From Caldifarciminota bacterium (GTDB lineage Bacteria > Hydrothermota > Hydrothermia > UBA1063 > CAJXJZ01): DNA of 64,000 nt. The DNA lies in NCBI GenBank assembly GCA_026986775.1, contig JALSNX010000027.1, forward strand, positions 62,001 through 126,000, read 5' to 3'. Below the pieces are notes generated by a model that saw only the letters and a list, made by a program, of their open reading frames with translations, had not been told where the DNA came from and ran no database searches. Below are positions 44,748 to 54,617 of this stretch, in pieces. The stretch's first letter is position 1. Every line of letters starts with the position of its first letter. Position numbers and translations under genes: made by a program.

Positions 44748-46082
44748 TTGAAGGATACGATTTGCGCTCTTTCAACTGTCCCCGGAAGAGGGGCTATTGC
44801 TGTTATAAGGGTCAGTGGCCCTGATGTCCCCTTTATATACAGGAAGTTAACCCGTTTAGATAATCTTCCAGAACCAAGGTACTCCCATCTTGTCACTCTG
44901 TTTGATAAGGATGGTAATGTTATAGATCGCGCTCTATGCGTTTATTTTAAGGCCCCTTATTCCTATACTGGAGAAGATATGCTTGAGTTTTATACACATG
45001 GGGGTTTTATTATTCCGGACATCCTTCTCAGGACTTTGTATTTTTACGGTGCAAGACAGGCAGAACCCGGAGAGTTTACTAAAAGAGCCTTTCTTTCAGG
45101 TAAAATGGACCTTATTCAGGCAGAGGCTGTAAACGATATTATAAATGCCAGAACAGAAGAGCAATTCAAAAAGGCACTTTCAAATCTTAAGGGTAATTTA
45201 ACAGGTGAACTTGAACCTGTTCTGGAACTTATCAAGAGAATCCTCATGGAGATTGAGGCAAGGATTGAGTTTGAGGAGGATGTTGGACCTCTTGACAGAG
45301 ATAAGGTAAACAGATATTTTGCTGAGATAAGAGAAGAACTGGTGTCAATCAAAAAAAGAGCACAGAGTGGAAGATATATCATAGAGGGGGTCAAAGTTGT
45401 TATTGTAGGAAAGGTGAATGCAGGAAAGTCAACTTTGTTTAACAGTATTCTTGGCAAGGAAAGGTCAATAGTCACACCTTATGCAGGGACAACAAGGGAT
45501 ATAGTTCATGAAGAAGTTGAAATTCACGGTATTCCTGTGAGGTTTATTGACACGGCGGGGATACGGGATTCAGCTGATCCTGTGGAAAGAATGGGCATTG
45601 AACGCACAAAAGAAGCGCTAAAAGATGCTGATTTTGCTATCCTGGTGGAGGATGCAGTATCCATAGTTAAAGGTGAAATCTGGAAATTTAAACCCGAAAT
45701 ACCATTTATAAAGGTCGCAAGCAAGATAGACCTTGTGCCCGCATCACAAAGGATTAAAATACCAGAAGAATACTTAATGGTCTCTGCAAAATATGGAGAA
45801 GGCATGGATGATTTCATAAAGAAACTTGAAGAAAGCATTAAAGAGCATTTTTACAGGAGTGACGCCGTGATTTTAAAGAGTAGAGAATTGGCCATTATTG
45901 AAGGTGTTATGGATGAAATTGAAAAGGCAAGGGCGCTTTTTGAAAGTAATATTGAAGAAATGGAACTTGTAAGTTATCATCTCAATCAGGCATACAGAAA
46001 ACAGATGGAAATTTTCGGTTATATGGATATGCCTGAAGAGGTCTTAAACAGCATATTTAAAGATTTTTGTATAGGGAAGTAA
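44748..46082 (+). CDS. mnmE: tRNA modification GTPase MnmE
   Basis: MnmE, with MnmG, modifies U34 of certain tRNAs. The N-terminal folate-binding domain (ALSTVPGRGAIAVIRVSG), the G domain (VIVGKVNAGKSTLFNSILG; DTAGIRDSADPVERMGIERT; ASKID) and the C-terminal CIGK with its invariant cysteine are complete; 444 aa. The start is TTG 44748, which matches the usual N-terminus. Its stop codon touches the stop of the convergent dihydropyrimidinase. mnmG is not in the window. Confidence 0.97.
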   Translation: MKDTICALSTVPGRGAIAVIRVSGPDVPFIYRKLTRLDNLPEPRYSHLVTLFDKDGNVIDRALCVYFKAPYSYTGEDMLEFYTHGGFIIPDILLRTLYFYGARQAEPGEFTKRAFLSGKMDLIQAEAVNDIINARTEEQFKKALSNLKGNLTGELEPVLELIKRILMEIEARIEFEEDVGPLDRDKVNRYFAEIREELVSIKKRAQSGRYIIEGVKVVIVGKVNAGKSTLFNSILGKERSIVTPYAGTTRDIVHEEVEIHGIPVRFIDTAGIRDSADPVERMGIERTKEALKDADFAILVEDAVSIVKGEIWKFKPEIPFIKVASKIDLVPASQRIKIPEEYLMVSAKYGEGMDDFIKKLEESIKEHFYRSDAVILKSRELAIIEGVMDEIEKARALFESNIEEMELVSYHLNQAYRKQMEIFGYMDMPEEVLNSIFKDFCIGK

Positions 46083-47438
46083 TCAGTTAAGATTTATCTT
46101 TTGCTCAAGGTATCTACCCTTAACCTCATGTCCCACGAAAAGATATTCTTTTATAAGGAATTTTCCACGCAGAATAACATATTCGGGTATCCCTCTCATG
46201 GTTAGTCCTTCAAATGGTGATATATCACTTGCTGATTTGTAAGGTGGGCTAACAACTTTTTTGAATGATGGATCAACTATCACAATGTCCGCATCAGCGC
46301 CTTCTTTTATTTCACCTTTTCCTTCAAGTCCAAATATCTTCGCTGGATTATAGGACATTAAACGAGCTATGGTTGTAATGGGCAGTTTTCTTTCTAATAC
46401 CTTTGTAAATATGGATGGCATGGAGAATTCTATAACAGAGAGGCCGTTAGGAGTTTTGTAAAACATACCCCGATACCTGTCTTTTTGTTCCTTTGTAAAG
46501 GGTGCATGATCTGTACCTATGGTGTCCATGGTGCCATCCTTAATTTTCTCCCAGAGGTATTCTACATCTTCTTCTTTTCTGAGAGGCGGGCTTGCAATGA
46601 AGTAATGGCCATCGGGTCTTTTGTATACATCATCTGTGAAATAGAGGTATTGAGGACATGTTTCTGCAAATACCCTTATCTTACGCTTTTTTGCCTCCTT
46701 TACTCTTTTAAGACCTCTTTTACTGGTCATGTGGACAATGTAAAGAGATGAGTTTGTATATTCTGTAATTAGAATGGCTCTCTGAACAGCGTCTTCTTCT
46801 GTAAATACCGGTCTTGATATGCCATGGTAGAAAGGGGTAGTGTGTCCTCTTTCAATGTTTCTTTTTATCAGATAATCTATAATTGCGCCGTTTTCTGCAT
46901 GAAGGAGTATGAGTGCGTTTATATCCTTTGCTTTCTCCTGAACCCTCAAAAACAGTTCATCAGATATCTTAAATGAGTATGCAAAAAATACCTTAAAACT
47001 CCTTGCCCCCTTTTCTGCCACCTTTTCCATGTCATCAAGAAAGCCATTGTAAAATGATGTTATATTAACATGAATGGCATAATCAACATGGGATATTCTT
47101 GCTTCATGACGGCGTCTTTCAAATGAAGAAAGAAGTGTATCTCCTGGATTCTGCACTGTAAAGTCTATAATGGTTGTGACTCCAGCGTGGGCTGCTGCAT
47201 AACTACCTGTTTTGAAGTTGTCAACAGAAAAGGTATCCATCATGGGAATACCCATGTGGGTGTGTGGGTCAATGATTCCGGGGAAGACTATTTTGCCTTC
47301 CCCGGGAATCTCTATATTTGCTTCTTCGGTTATGGTTCCTATTTTTTCTATCTTTTCACCTTTTACACCTATATCAGCCCGTTCTGTTCTGTTATGGTTT
47401 ACTATGAGTGCGTTTTTAATAACAATGTCAAATTTCAT
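46083..47438 (-). CDS. Dihydropyrimidinase / hydantoinase family amidohydrolase
   Basis: A zinc amidohydrolase opening cyclic amides such as dihydropyrimidines or hydantoins. Metal ligands are visible: HTH in IDPHTHMGIPM, the carbamylated lysine in RSFKVFFAYS, His in LLHAENG and IVHMTSKRG, and Asp in TIGTDHAPF. The 451 aa length is normal. It starts 11 nt inside the end of glgA, so it seems to be the last gene of a glycogen-related transcript; the functional link is not obvious. It could act on pyrimidines in salvage. Confidence 0.92.
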   Translation of the reverse strand: MKFDIVIKNALIVNHNRTERADIGVKGEKIEKIGTITEEANIEIPGEGKIVFPGIIDPHTHMGIPMMDTFSVDNFKTGSYAAAHAGVTTIIDFTVQNPGDTLLSSFERRRHEARISHVDYAIHVNITSFYNGFLDDMEKVAEKGARSFKVFFAYSFKISDELFLRVQEKAKDINALILLHAENGAIIDYLIKRNIERGHTTPFYHGISRPVFTEEDAVQRAILITEYTNSSLYIVHMTSKRGLKRVKEAKKRKIRVFAETCPQYLYFTDDVYKRPDGHYFIASPPLRKEEDVEYLWEKIKDGTMDTIGTDHAPFTKEQKDRYRGMFYKTPNGLSVIEFSMPSIFTKVLERKLPITTIARLMSYNPAKIFGLEGKGEIKEGADADIVIVDPSFKKVVSPPYKSASDISPFEGLTMRGIPEYVILRGKFLIKEYLFVGHEVKGRYLEQKINLN

Positions 47439-48867
47439 TTTTAACGAGTTTTTCGTAGAGTTTACTGTATTCTCCAGCGGAGTTATTCCATGAAAAGTCC
47501 ATGCTCATTATCTTTTTCACTATTGCGTTCTTTCTCTTTGTATCTTTATAGAGTTCTATTGCCCTGTCTATTGCATTTAAAAACTCTTGACCTGTAAGAT
47601 TATCAAATCTTATTCCGTAACCATCTTCCTTTTGTATATCCTTCACAGTATCTTTTAGCCCTCCCGTTGTTCTTACTACGGGGATGGTGCCGAATCTCAT
47701 GGAAATCATCTGTCCAAGTCCGCATGGTTCATACACAGAAGGCATGAGGAAAAAATCACTTGCAGCATAAATCTTCCTTGCAAAGGCTTCATCATATACA
47801 CCTATTCTTGCGTAGATTTTACCAGGATACTTTTTCGCAAGGTCAATAAAGAGGTCATTGTAAACCTTATCACCAGAACCTAAGACAACGAGTTTAAGGT
47901 CTCTTTCAAATAGTCTATCCTGAACTTCCAGAAATACGTCAAATCCCTTTTGCTTTGCAAGTCTTGATACTATACCAAAGAGTGGTTTGCATGTCCCTTT
48001 TAATCCCACATCCTTAAAAAGTGCCTTCTTATTCTCTTTTTTGCCAGTGATGGCGTTTTTAATGGAATAGTTGTAATAAATGTGTTTGTCGGTTGCTGGA
48101 TTCCAGACTTCGTAGTCTATACCGTTAATTATTCCAAAGAGGACATTGCTGCGCTTTTTGAGAATACCGTCAAGCCCGTAACCGTATTCAGGTGTCTGTA
48201 TTTCCTTCGCATAGGTTGGGCTTACTGTGTTTATTGCATCTGAATACACTATCCCGCTTTTCAGAAAATTAACCTTCCCATAAAACTCAATGCCTTCCAT
48301 ATTGAAAAGATGAGAGGGAATACCAAGAGGGCCCATTACATCAGGAGGAAATAAACCCTGATAGGCTATATTATGAATTGTAAGGAGGACCTTGATATTT
48401 CTGATGGATGAGAACTCTTCTGTATGCTTTAGATAAAGAGGTATAAGACCACTCTGCCAGTCATTTATGTGGAGAAGGTCAATATCACCAAGTTTTTCTG
48501 CTAATTTGAGAACCGCTTTGTCAAACAAACCGAATCTCAGATGATTGTCGGGATAGTCCCCGTCCTTTGTGCCATAAAGATGTTCTCTGTCAAAGTATGG
48601 GTCATATCTTAGAAGATATGCTCTGTATCCATAGGAGTTATCTTCAAAAACCTTTACTTCTCTCTCTCCATCAATGTTAACGACAAGTCTTATCCCGGTG
48701 TCTTTTATATTGTGCTTTCCCTCAACTATCCTTGTGTAAAAGGGTAGTACCACATAAGCCTCCACACCAAAGTTTTTAAGATACTTAGGCAGGGCACCTG
48801 CCACATCTGCAAGTCCACCTGTTTTTGCATATGGGAATACCTCAGAACTTACCAGCAATATCTTCAT
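47428..48867 (-). CDS. glgA: Glycogen (starch) synthase, GT5 family
   Basis: GlgA extends alpha-1,4-glucan from ADP-glucose (or UDP-glucose). The N-terminal SSEVFPYAKTGGLADVAGALP has the KTGGL sugar-nucleotide motif; IHNIAYQGLFPP, IVSRLAKQKGFDVF and the C-terminal SVYEPCGLGQM with RTTGGLKDTV are present. 479 aa from ATG 48867, which has GGAGG 6 nt upstream and overlaps the GH57 stop by ATGA; an upstream ATG at 48885 is less likely. Confidence 0.96.
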   Translation of the reverse strand: MKILLVSSEVFPYAKTGGLADVAGALPKYLKNFGVEAYVVLPFYTRIVEGKHNIKDTGIRLVVNIDGEREVKVFEDNSYGYRAYLLRYDPYFDREHLYGTKDGDYPDNHLRFGLFDKAVLKLAEKLGDIDLLHINDWQSGLIPLYLKHTEEFSSIRNIKVLLTIHNIAYQGLFPPDVMGPLGIPSHLFNMEGIEFYGKVNFLKSGIVYSDAINTVSPTYAKEIQTPEYGYGLDGILKKRSNVLFGIINGIDYEVWNPATDKHIYYNYSIKNAITGKKENKKALFKDVGLKGTCKPLFGIVSRLAKQKGFDVFLEVQDRLFERDLKLVVLGSGDKVYNDLFIDLAKKYPGKIYARIGVYDEAFARKIYAASDFFLMPSVYEPCGLGQMISMRFGTIPVVRTTGGLKDTVKDIQKEDGYGIRFDNLTGQEFLNAIDRAIELYKDTKRKNAIVKKIMSMDFSWNNSAGEYSKLYEKLVKNEI

Positions 48868-50555
48868 TTTTTCTCCTCCTTCCACTCATATGGGTCTATG
48901 TCAGGGAACAATCTGTCCCTATCTTCAAGGTCTCTTATAAATTCTTCATCTTCTCTATTTAAACCTTCACCTTTAAGGTTTTCTATTATGTCAAGTATTC
49001 TTCTCAAATAGTCTGCGTGTTCCATTACACGCTCCTCTGCATAATCCCTTGCACTCCACGTTGTTATTAGAAACTGCCAGTCAGAAGATTCAAGTAAAAG
49101 TAGCTCTCTTGCTGCCTGCTTGAACAGTCTTTCTATAAGTGCAGTTCTCTTTGTTTTGTAAAGTAGGTCAAAAAATCTGTCCTCAAGCTCGTATATCACC
49201 TTCCATGTCCACTCGGTCCATTCGTTGAGCCATACCCAGTGAAATCCCCCTTCTCCCCATGAGCCCTCGGGTAGTCCCACAGTTAACTCCGGTGGATATT
49301 TCTCAAAGTATTCTGAGAGTGTAATGCTCTTTGCGATCTTGCTTGCCGAAATTTTCTTTAAAACAAGATAGAGCCATCTTGGTCCTTCAAACCACCAATG
49401 ACCATAGAGCTCTGCATCGTATGGAGAAACAATAATGGGATTTTCTATATCCGTTTCATTTATAGTCTTTTCAATTAGGCCTACAAAGTGGTCAGATTGG
49501 TTGGATAACGGTATTTCAACGCTTTGTGGGTTATAAGGCTCTTTTGTTGCAAGATCTCCATCAGGATTGGTTATGCGCCAGTATCTGTGACCTCCCGGAA
49601 AATGCTTTTTGTGGAACTCAAGGTAGAGAGGGTCTCCCGGATAACCCCAATCCTTTGACCATACCTGAAGTGCTGTATTCGGGTCTCTTGTGAAGAATCC
49701 AACAGGCTTTTTAGTACCTTCAGATATGGCAAAATAGGGTCTGTAAACGGAAAGCTCCTTTTTTTCAAGTTCCCTATACTGTTCTCTGAATCTTTCCCAG
49801 AGTATTTTGAGCCCTTCAAACAAAGAGAGATAGGTGCCTATGGGTTTCCCGCCTTTTAAAAGGTGAGCGTCCACTAAAAAGTATTTTATCCCCTCTTCAA
49901 AGTATATCTCTTCAACCCCTTTGCGGAGATATTCTTTTCCATCGGTAGGTCTCTTCCATCTGTAACGTGGTCTGTAAGCAAGTTCAGGTGGCCATAGACC
50001 CAGAGGCTCTTTTCCATAGATTCTCTTATAACTTTTTTTGCCTTCTTTTATCTGGCCTTTAACAGACTCATCATGTGAGAGAAGGGGGGCATATCCATGT
50101 GTTGCACCTGAAGTAATGATTTCTATTGCACCTTCTTCCTGTAGTTTTCTAAAAGCAGCGGGAATGTCGTGGTTTATATGGAAGAATGTTTCTTTTATAT
50201 TACTGTAAAATTCAATCCACAACTGAGCAGTCTTTGAAAGCAGGTCTTCTTTTTTTCTTTCAAAATACTTTTTATCTTCTTTTGCAGATTCAATTTTCTG
50301 GTTAAGGTATTCAACAAATCCCTTTTTAAACCGTTCATCAACAAGCTGTTCAGACAGGACAGGGGTAAGGCCTATTGTGACTCTGGCATCTATACCTTCA
50401 TCTTTCAGTTTTCTAAAGTGTCTGTAGAGAGGAATATATGTTTCGCTGGCTGCCTCATAGAGCCATTCCGCTCCGTGTGGCCATGTTCCGTGTCCTAAAA
50501 CATAGGGAAGATGAGAATGTAAAACAAAAGCGATGTAACCTCTTTTTTTCCCCAC
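48864..50555 (-). CDS. GH57 family 1,4-alpha-glucan branching enzyme
   Basis: The protein makes alpha-1,6 branches in glycogen. It has the GH57 start FVLHSHLPYVLGHG, GATHGYAPLLS, the catalytic nucleophile region WPPELAYRPRYRW (Glu), the acid/base PYDAELYGHWWFEGPRW (Asp), and the DUF1957-type C-terminal helical part (NEWTEWTWKVIYELE). About 563 aa. GTG 50555 is preferred over TTG 50561 because AAAAGGAGGT ends 6 nt before it. Together with glgA it gives a minimal glycogen pathway of the type found in thermophiles. Confidence 0.94.
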   Translation of the reverse strand: MGKKRGYIAFVLHSHLPYVLGHGTWPHGAEWLYEAASETYIPLYRHFRKLKDEGIDARVTIGLTPVLSEQLVDERFKKGFVEYLNQKIESAKEDKKYFERKKEDLLSKTAQLWIEFYSNIKETFFHINHDIPAAFRKLQEEGAIEIITSGATHGYAPLLSHDESVKGQIKEGKKSYKRIYGKEPLGLWPPELAYRPRYRWKRPTDGKEYLRKGVEEIYFEEGIKYFLVDAHLLKGGKPIGTYLSLFEGLKILWERFREQYRELEKKELSVYRPYFAISEGTKKPVGFFTRDPNTALQVWSKDWGYPGDPLYLEFHKKHFPGGHRYWRITNPDGDLATKEPYNPQSVEIPLSNQSDHFVGLIEKTINETDIENPIIVSPYDAELYGHWWFEGPRWLYLVLKKISASKIAKSITLSEYFEKYPPELTVGLPEGSWGEGGFHWVWLNEWTEWTWKVIYELEDRFFDLLYKTKRTALIERLFKQAARELLLLESSDWQFLITTWSARDYAEERVMEHADYLRRILDIIENLKGEGLNREDEEFIRDLEDRDRLFPDIDPYEWKEEKK

Positions 50556-50740
50556 TGGCAACCTCCTTTTATGTATCTATGAAAATTTTAAAGTAAACCA
50601 TGCGCAGGTTAAAATGCAATAAACAACCATGCCCATAACTGACGAAATTTTTGGGTTTCCCTGAAAAGGATACCTGAATTTTCCATATACTCCTCTCCTT
50701 TTCTAATATTATGAAATAAATACTCCGTAAAAAAGTCTCT

Positions 50741-50817
50741 AATTGGATGTACACCAAAGAGTGTATCTCTGGTATTACAAAATAAAACATGCTCTTTGGC
50801 CGGTCATGACTCCAATT
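50741..50817. repeat. Nested inverted repeats, possible structured RNA or operator
   Basis: Outer arms AATTGGA (50741-50747) and TCCAATT (50811-50817) enclose inner arms CCAAAGAG (50754-50761) and CTCTTTGG (50792-50799), with a 30-nt loop. Both pairs are perfect and properly nested, so a single strand could fold into a two-stage stem on either strand. Confidence 0.45.
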
Positions 50818-50825
50818 CAGACAGT

Positions 50826-50853
50826 TTGTTGGACAACGGTATTGTTTTATAAT
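50826..50853 (+). promoter_or_regulatory. Promoter of the YvlD-like gene (leaderless type)
   Basis: TTGTTG at 50826-50831, a 16 nt spacer and TATAAT at 50848-50853, 6 nt before ATG 50860. No Shine-Dalgarno at that start. Confidence 0.55.
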
Positions 50854-50859
50854 TAAAAT

Positions 50860-51222
50860 ATGTATGAAGTGGAAATCATGGAGAAAAAAAGCAATTTTCT
50901 GACAAGGGTTCTGTTAAATGCTGTTTCAGTGGGTATTACAGCAGCCATACTTCCCGGGGTGGATATTTCAGGTGTTACATCTTTGTTACTTGCTGGTTTT
51001 ATTCTCGGTATTTTTAATGCTATAATAAAGCCTGTGTTACTGCTTTTAACTCTGCCAATTACTATTATTACTCTTGGCCTTTTTGCTCTCGTTGTAAATG
51101 GATTTGTTCTCTATCTTACTGCCCTTATCGTACACGGTTTTACCATCTCATCTTTCTGGATGGCTGTGCTTGCCTCTATTATAATCTCTTTTGTCAGTGC
51201 AATTCTGAACAAAGTTCTTTGA
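50860..51222 (+). CDS. YvlD-like small membrane protein (phage holin family 4 type)
   Basis: A 120 aa protein with four membrane helices and the family pattern [38 protein letters not shown]. Relatives are annotated as YvlD or holin-like membrane proteins; their function is unknown. The first ATG (50860) fits the leaderless promoter; an ATG six codons later (MEKKSNFL) is the alternative. It stands alone between two promoters. Confidence 0.85.
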   Translation: MYEVEIMEKKSNFLTRVLLNAVSVGITAAILPGVDISGVTSLLLAGFILGIFNAIIKPVLLLLTLPITIITLGLFALVVNGFVLYLTALIVHGFTISSFWMAVLASIIISFVSAILNKVL

Positions 51223-51251
51223 TTGCCCGGTGATAGATTCACTCCTTTTAG

Positions 51252-51280
51252 TTTCGGATACTTAATAAGGGTTTTAAAAT
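51252..51280 (+). promoter_or_regulatory. Promoter of the first GGDEF-STAND-TPR gene (leaderless type)
   Basis: TAAAAT at 51275-51280 lies 6 nt before ATG 51287. The -35 at 17 nt is poor (TTTCGG), so the promoter may need help or be weak. No Shine-Dalgarno is visible. Confidence 0.4.
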
Positions 51281-51286
51281 AATTAT

Positions 51287-54200
51287 ATGCGGGAAAAATC
51301 TCCTGATATATACATTGATGAACTTACGGGTGTCAGAAATCGCAGGTTTCTGGAGCATGTGAAAGTTGAGTTATTACCATCAATGCAGGATAAGGAAGGG
51401 GTGTTCAGCATAATAGTGACTGACCTTGACCATTTTAAAGAAATAAACGACACCTATGGTCATTTGAAAGGTGATGAAGCAATAAGATTCTTTGGGAACT
51501 TTCTAAAGACCAATCTCAGAAATACTGATATTGTAGTGAGATATGGTGGAGACGAATTTATCGTTATTCAACCCGGTATTTCAAAGAAAGAGGCATTTAT
51601 TGTCTGGGATAGGGTTTTAGAGCGTCTGAAAAATACTGAGTTTGACGGGCTCAAACTGAGTGCAAGTGCTGGAGTGGCGACCTATCCAGAGGATGGAAAA
51701 GTTTTTGAAGAGCTGTTTAAAAAGGCTGATGATAGATTGTATTATGCCAAGAGAGCGGGGCGTGGTAGGGTTTCTACAGAAGACGCACACAAAAAGGTGT
51801 ATATTCCCTGTGTTAAACACGTTGATAGGATAGACGATAAGGATGCCCTGAAGGCGTCTATCAAAAGTGGTGTAGTGGCTGTGATTAAAGGTGAGGCTGG
51901 CATAGGTAAAACGAGATTGATAAAGGAAGTGTTGAGCTCCATAAAGGGGTTTGATGTTCTGTTCAGCGATTGTCTTGCACTTGAGAGGAAGATTGCATAT
52001 TATGTTGTCAGGGAACTTGTTAAGTACAGAATAAGAAGGGAGAAGGAAAACCTGATAAAGGCTATGCCTGACGCTTTAAAAATTGAAATAGCCAAAATAA
52101 TCCCCGGGTTACTTGATGATTCTGAAGTAATTGGTGATGTAATGATTGACAGATACAGACTTTATGAAGCATTCAGGTATGTAATAAATTATGGTAATCG
52201 TCCAAAGGTGGTGGTTATAGACAATATACAGTGGATTGATGAAGACAGTATAGAGGCTATAAAATACATGCTGAGAATGGATAGGGGAGAGAAAATAAGA
52301 TTCATTTTCTCTGTCAGGGAAGAGGAAGAAAGTGAGGTTTCTGAGAAATTCTTGAGGGATATCAGTAGAGAAAGACAGGTTAATGTTATTGAACTTAAAC
52401 CAATGAAAAACTCATATTTAAGGGAAATGGTCCGAGTAATGATAAATGATGCTCATCATGAGCTTGAAAAATATGTGGCAAATGCAAGTTCCGGTAATCC
52501 TTTTTATGCTGAAGAGCTTCTATCTGCCTTATATCATGAAGGGTATTTACGTATAAAGGGTAATGTGTGGGAATTTAAAGAGCCAGATAGAAATATACTC
52601 CCCCGCTCAATTGAAGATGTGGTTAAGAGGAAAATCTCCATGCTTTCGGAAGAGGGTAGAGAATTACTTAAAGTGTTGAGTGTTGCAGTAAGGGGGTATG
52701 TAGATCTTCTGGTGAAGATTACAGGGTATAATGAAAGTCATGTGTTTGGATTGATTGAAGAAGCCTTGAGGCTGGGGCTTGTTCGTGAAAATGATACCGG
52801 TGAGTTTATTGAATTTAAAAGTGAATTGATAAGAAATGTAGTCTACTCCTCTCTTAGTCGATTAAAAAGGCGAGTGTTGCACAGAAAGGTGGCAGAGTGG
52901 ATAGAAAGCAATATACCGGATGGAATGGAAGAAGACCTTGCGTATCACTATTATGTGCAACAAAACGCTGAAAAGGTTATAGAGTATGGCGAAAAAGCGG
53001 GCGACAAGCTCAGAAGTATTTATGCACCCAGAGAGGCCATGCGTTATTATAAGTGGGCTCTTGAAAAACTTGAGGGAAAGAACGACAGGGAACACCTCAG
53101 AAAAAAAGCCCAGATTCTTTTAAAAGTAGCAGAAGTTTCAGGACATGTGGGAGATTATCTGTATTCGGAGGACTGTTATAAACGAGTCATAGAAATTTCT
53201 GATAGAGAAGGGTTTTATGACCTTTTGACTACAGCATACAACGGATTGGGATGGACACAGCAAATACTTGGCAAGATTGAAGAGGCCCGACGGAATGCAG
53301 AACACGCACTTGAACTTGCCAGAAAACACGGGTACCAGATGGAAGAGATAGGTGCATACAATACTCTTGGCAGTACATACAGAGATACAAAAGACCGCAG
53401 TAAGACATTTGAGATGTATGAAAAAGCGCTTGAAATCACCCGTAAAGCAAATAGAGTTGCAAATGAAGCTATTATTCTCAACAATATGGCCATCTACCTT
53501 CATGAGCAGGATAAATACGAAGAAGCGTTAAGATATTATGAGATGGCGGAAACCCTGTGTCGTGAAAATAACCTTCTTTCCCATAGTTCGATGATTTTGT
53601 ATAATATGGCCCTTGTGTATATAGACAAAAAACTTGATGAAAAAGCCGAATCTCTTTTAAAAAGTGCAATAGACCTCGCACGGAAGATTGGCTATAGAAG
53701 GATAGAAGCAAGTGCACTGTGGGCATATGGATATCACATGTTTATGAATGGTAAGTTTCGTAAAGCCCTTGAGTTCCTTGAAAATGCACTATCCATGTTC
53801 CACGGAATAAATGATGTGAGAATGACAGGGGTTACATATAGCACTATTGGTGATACTGAGAGAGCCCTTGGTTTTTATAGAAAGGCTTTAAATTCTCACA
53901 GCAAATCTCTTACACTATTTGAACAAATGGGTGGAGGAGTTAATTTAGTTGTGGAACAGATAGCCATTGGAAAGATTCTCAGTGTACTTGGACAATTTAA
54001 TGAATCGGAAAGCTATTTTTCAAAGGCTCTAAATATAGCAAAAGACCTGGATGTAGCCAAACACACAATACAGGCATTGATTGGATATTCAGAGCTGTTT
54101 TATGAACAGGAAAACTATGAAGAAGCCTATCGTTATCTTGAACTGGCAAAGAAGGAGGCACGTGAAAAAGGTGTGGATTCAGAACGCTTTGATATTCTGG

Positions 54201-54580
54201 TTATGGAGTATGACATCCTTGCTGCAGGTGAAATGAATGACAGACTTTATGATATAGTTAAAAGAATGGGAGAATCTCTAAACATGCCGGTAAATCTGGA
54301 AAAACAGGTAATTCTTTCTCTGTACGAATGTGATGTAAGTTTGAGGACAGGGAAAATAGATACATGCCAACAGAAGCTAAAAGAGGTTGAAGAAAATGTT
54401 AATAAATATCCACACGCTGCTCTTCTTGCAGAATTAATGCACCTTAAATGGAAATACTCAGTACTTACCAGAGCAGACGATGAAGAAAAGAGGTTTTATG
54501 CTCTCTTAAAGATTCTTGAGAATCTTGGTTTTAATCCCAGAATAGAACGCATAAAGAAAGAACGTATGCAAATAAAATAG
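51287..54580 (+). CDS. Diguanylate cyclase fused to a STAND-type ATPase and TPR repeats, 1097 aa
   Basis: Residues about 10-165 form a GGDEF domain starting DELTGVRNRRFL, with RYGGDEF at 85-91 and an inhibitory I-site (RNTD, 78-81) five residues before it, so it should make and be inhibited by c-di-GMP. Next is an AAA_16/STAND NTPase: Walker A GEAGIGKTRL (about 202), Walker B VVVIDNIQWIDEDS (about 305), ASSGNPFYAEELL (about 405) and a winged-helix-like region. From about 560 to the end are TPR repeats (LGWTQQILGKIEEARRNAE and many others). No membrane segment or sensor domain exists; the TPRs probably sense a ligand or partner. A paralogue begins at 61214. Confidence 0.9.
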   Translation: MREKSPDIYIDELTGVRNRRFLEHVKVELLPSMQDKEGVFSIIVTDLDHFKEINDTYGHLKGDEAIRFFGNFLKTNLRNTDIVVRYGGDEFIVIQPGISKKEAFIVWDRVLERLKNTEFDGLKLSASAGVATYPEDGKVFEELFKKADDRLYYAKRAGRGRVSTEDAHKKVYIPCVKHVDRIDDKDALKASIKSGVVAVIKGEAGIGKTRLIKEVLSSIKGFDVLFSDCLALERKIAYYVVRELVKYRIRREKENLIKAMPDALKIEIAKIIPGLLDDSEVIGDVMIDRYRLYEAFRYVINYGNRPKVVVIDNIQWIDEDSIEAIKYMLRMDRGEKIRFIFSVREEEESEVSEKFLRDISRERQVNVIELKPMKNSYLREMVRVMINDAHHELEKYVANASSGNPFYAEELLSALYHEGYLRIKGNVWEFKEPDRNILPRSIEDVVKRKISMLSEEGRELLKVLSVAVRGYVDLLVKITGYNESHVFGLIEEALRLGLVRENDTGEFIEFKSELIRNVVYSSLSRLKRRVLHRKVAEWIESNIPDGMEEDLAYHYYVQQNAEKVIEYGEKAGDKLRSIYAPREAMRYYKWALEKLEGKNDREHLRKKAQILLKVAEVSGHVGDYLYSEDCYKRVIEISDREGFYDLLTTAYNGLGWTQQILGKIEEARRNAEHALELARKHGYQMEEIGAYNTLGSTYRDTKDRSKTFEMYEKALEITRKANRVANEAIILNNMAIYLHEQDKYEEALRYYEMAETLCRENNLLSHSSMILYNMALVYIDKKLDEKAESLLKSAIDLARKIGYRRIEASALWAYGYHMFMNGKFRKALEFLENALSMFHGINDVRMTGVTYSTIGDTERALGFYRKALNSHSKSLTLFEQMGGGVNLVVEQIAIGKILSVLGQFNESESYFSKALNIAKDLDVAKHTIQALIGYSELFYEQENYEEAYRYLELAKKEAREKGVDSERFDILVMEYDILAAGEMNDRLYDIVKRMGESLNMPVNLEKQVILSLYECDVSLRTGKIDTCQQKLKEVEENVNKYPHAALLAELMHLKWKYSVLTRADDEEKRFYALLKILENLGFNPRIERIKKERMQIK

Positions 54581-54617
54581 TTTTCTTTAGAATTCGGGTA
54601 TTTTATTCCATATCTCT

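Larger units (their letters stand above)
50556..50859. other. Intergenic region upstream of the GH57-glgA operon and the YvlD-like gene
   Basis: About 300 nt without a gene. It contains the ribosome site of the GH57 gene, a possible minus-strand -10 (TAAAAT, 50590-50585) with a weak -35 (TTTAAC), a nested inverted repeat (50741-50817) and the promoter of the YvlD-like gene. Short open frames on the minus strand here have no start signal and look random. No known RNA family is recognised. Confidence 0.5.

Noticed and set aside
50569-50790. 73-codon minus-strand open frame upstream of the GH57 gene
   Set aside because: No ribosome site and no recognisable features; it lies in a leader or spacer with inverted repeats.
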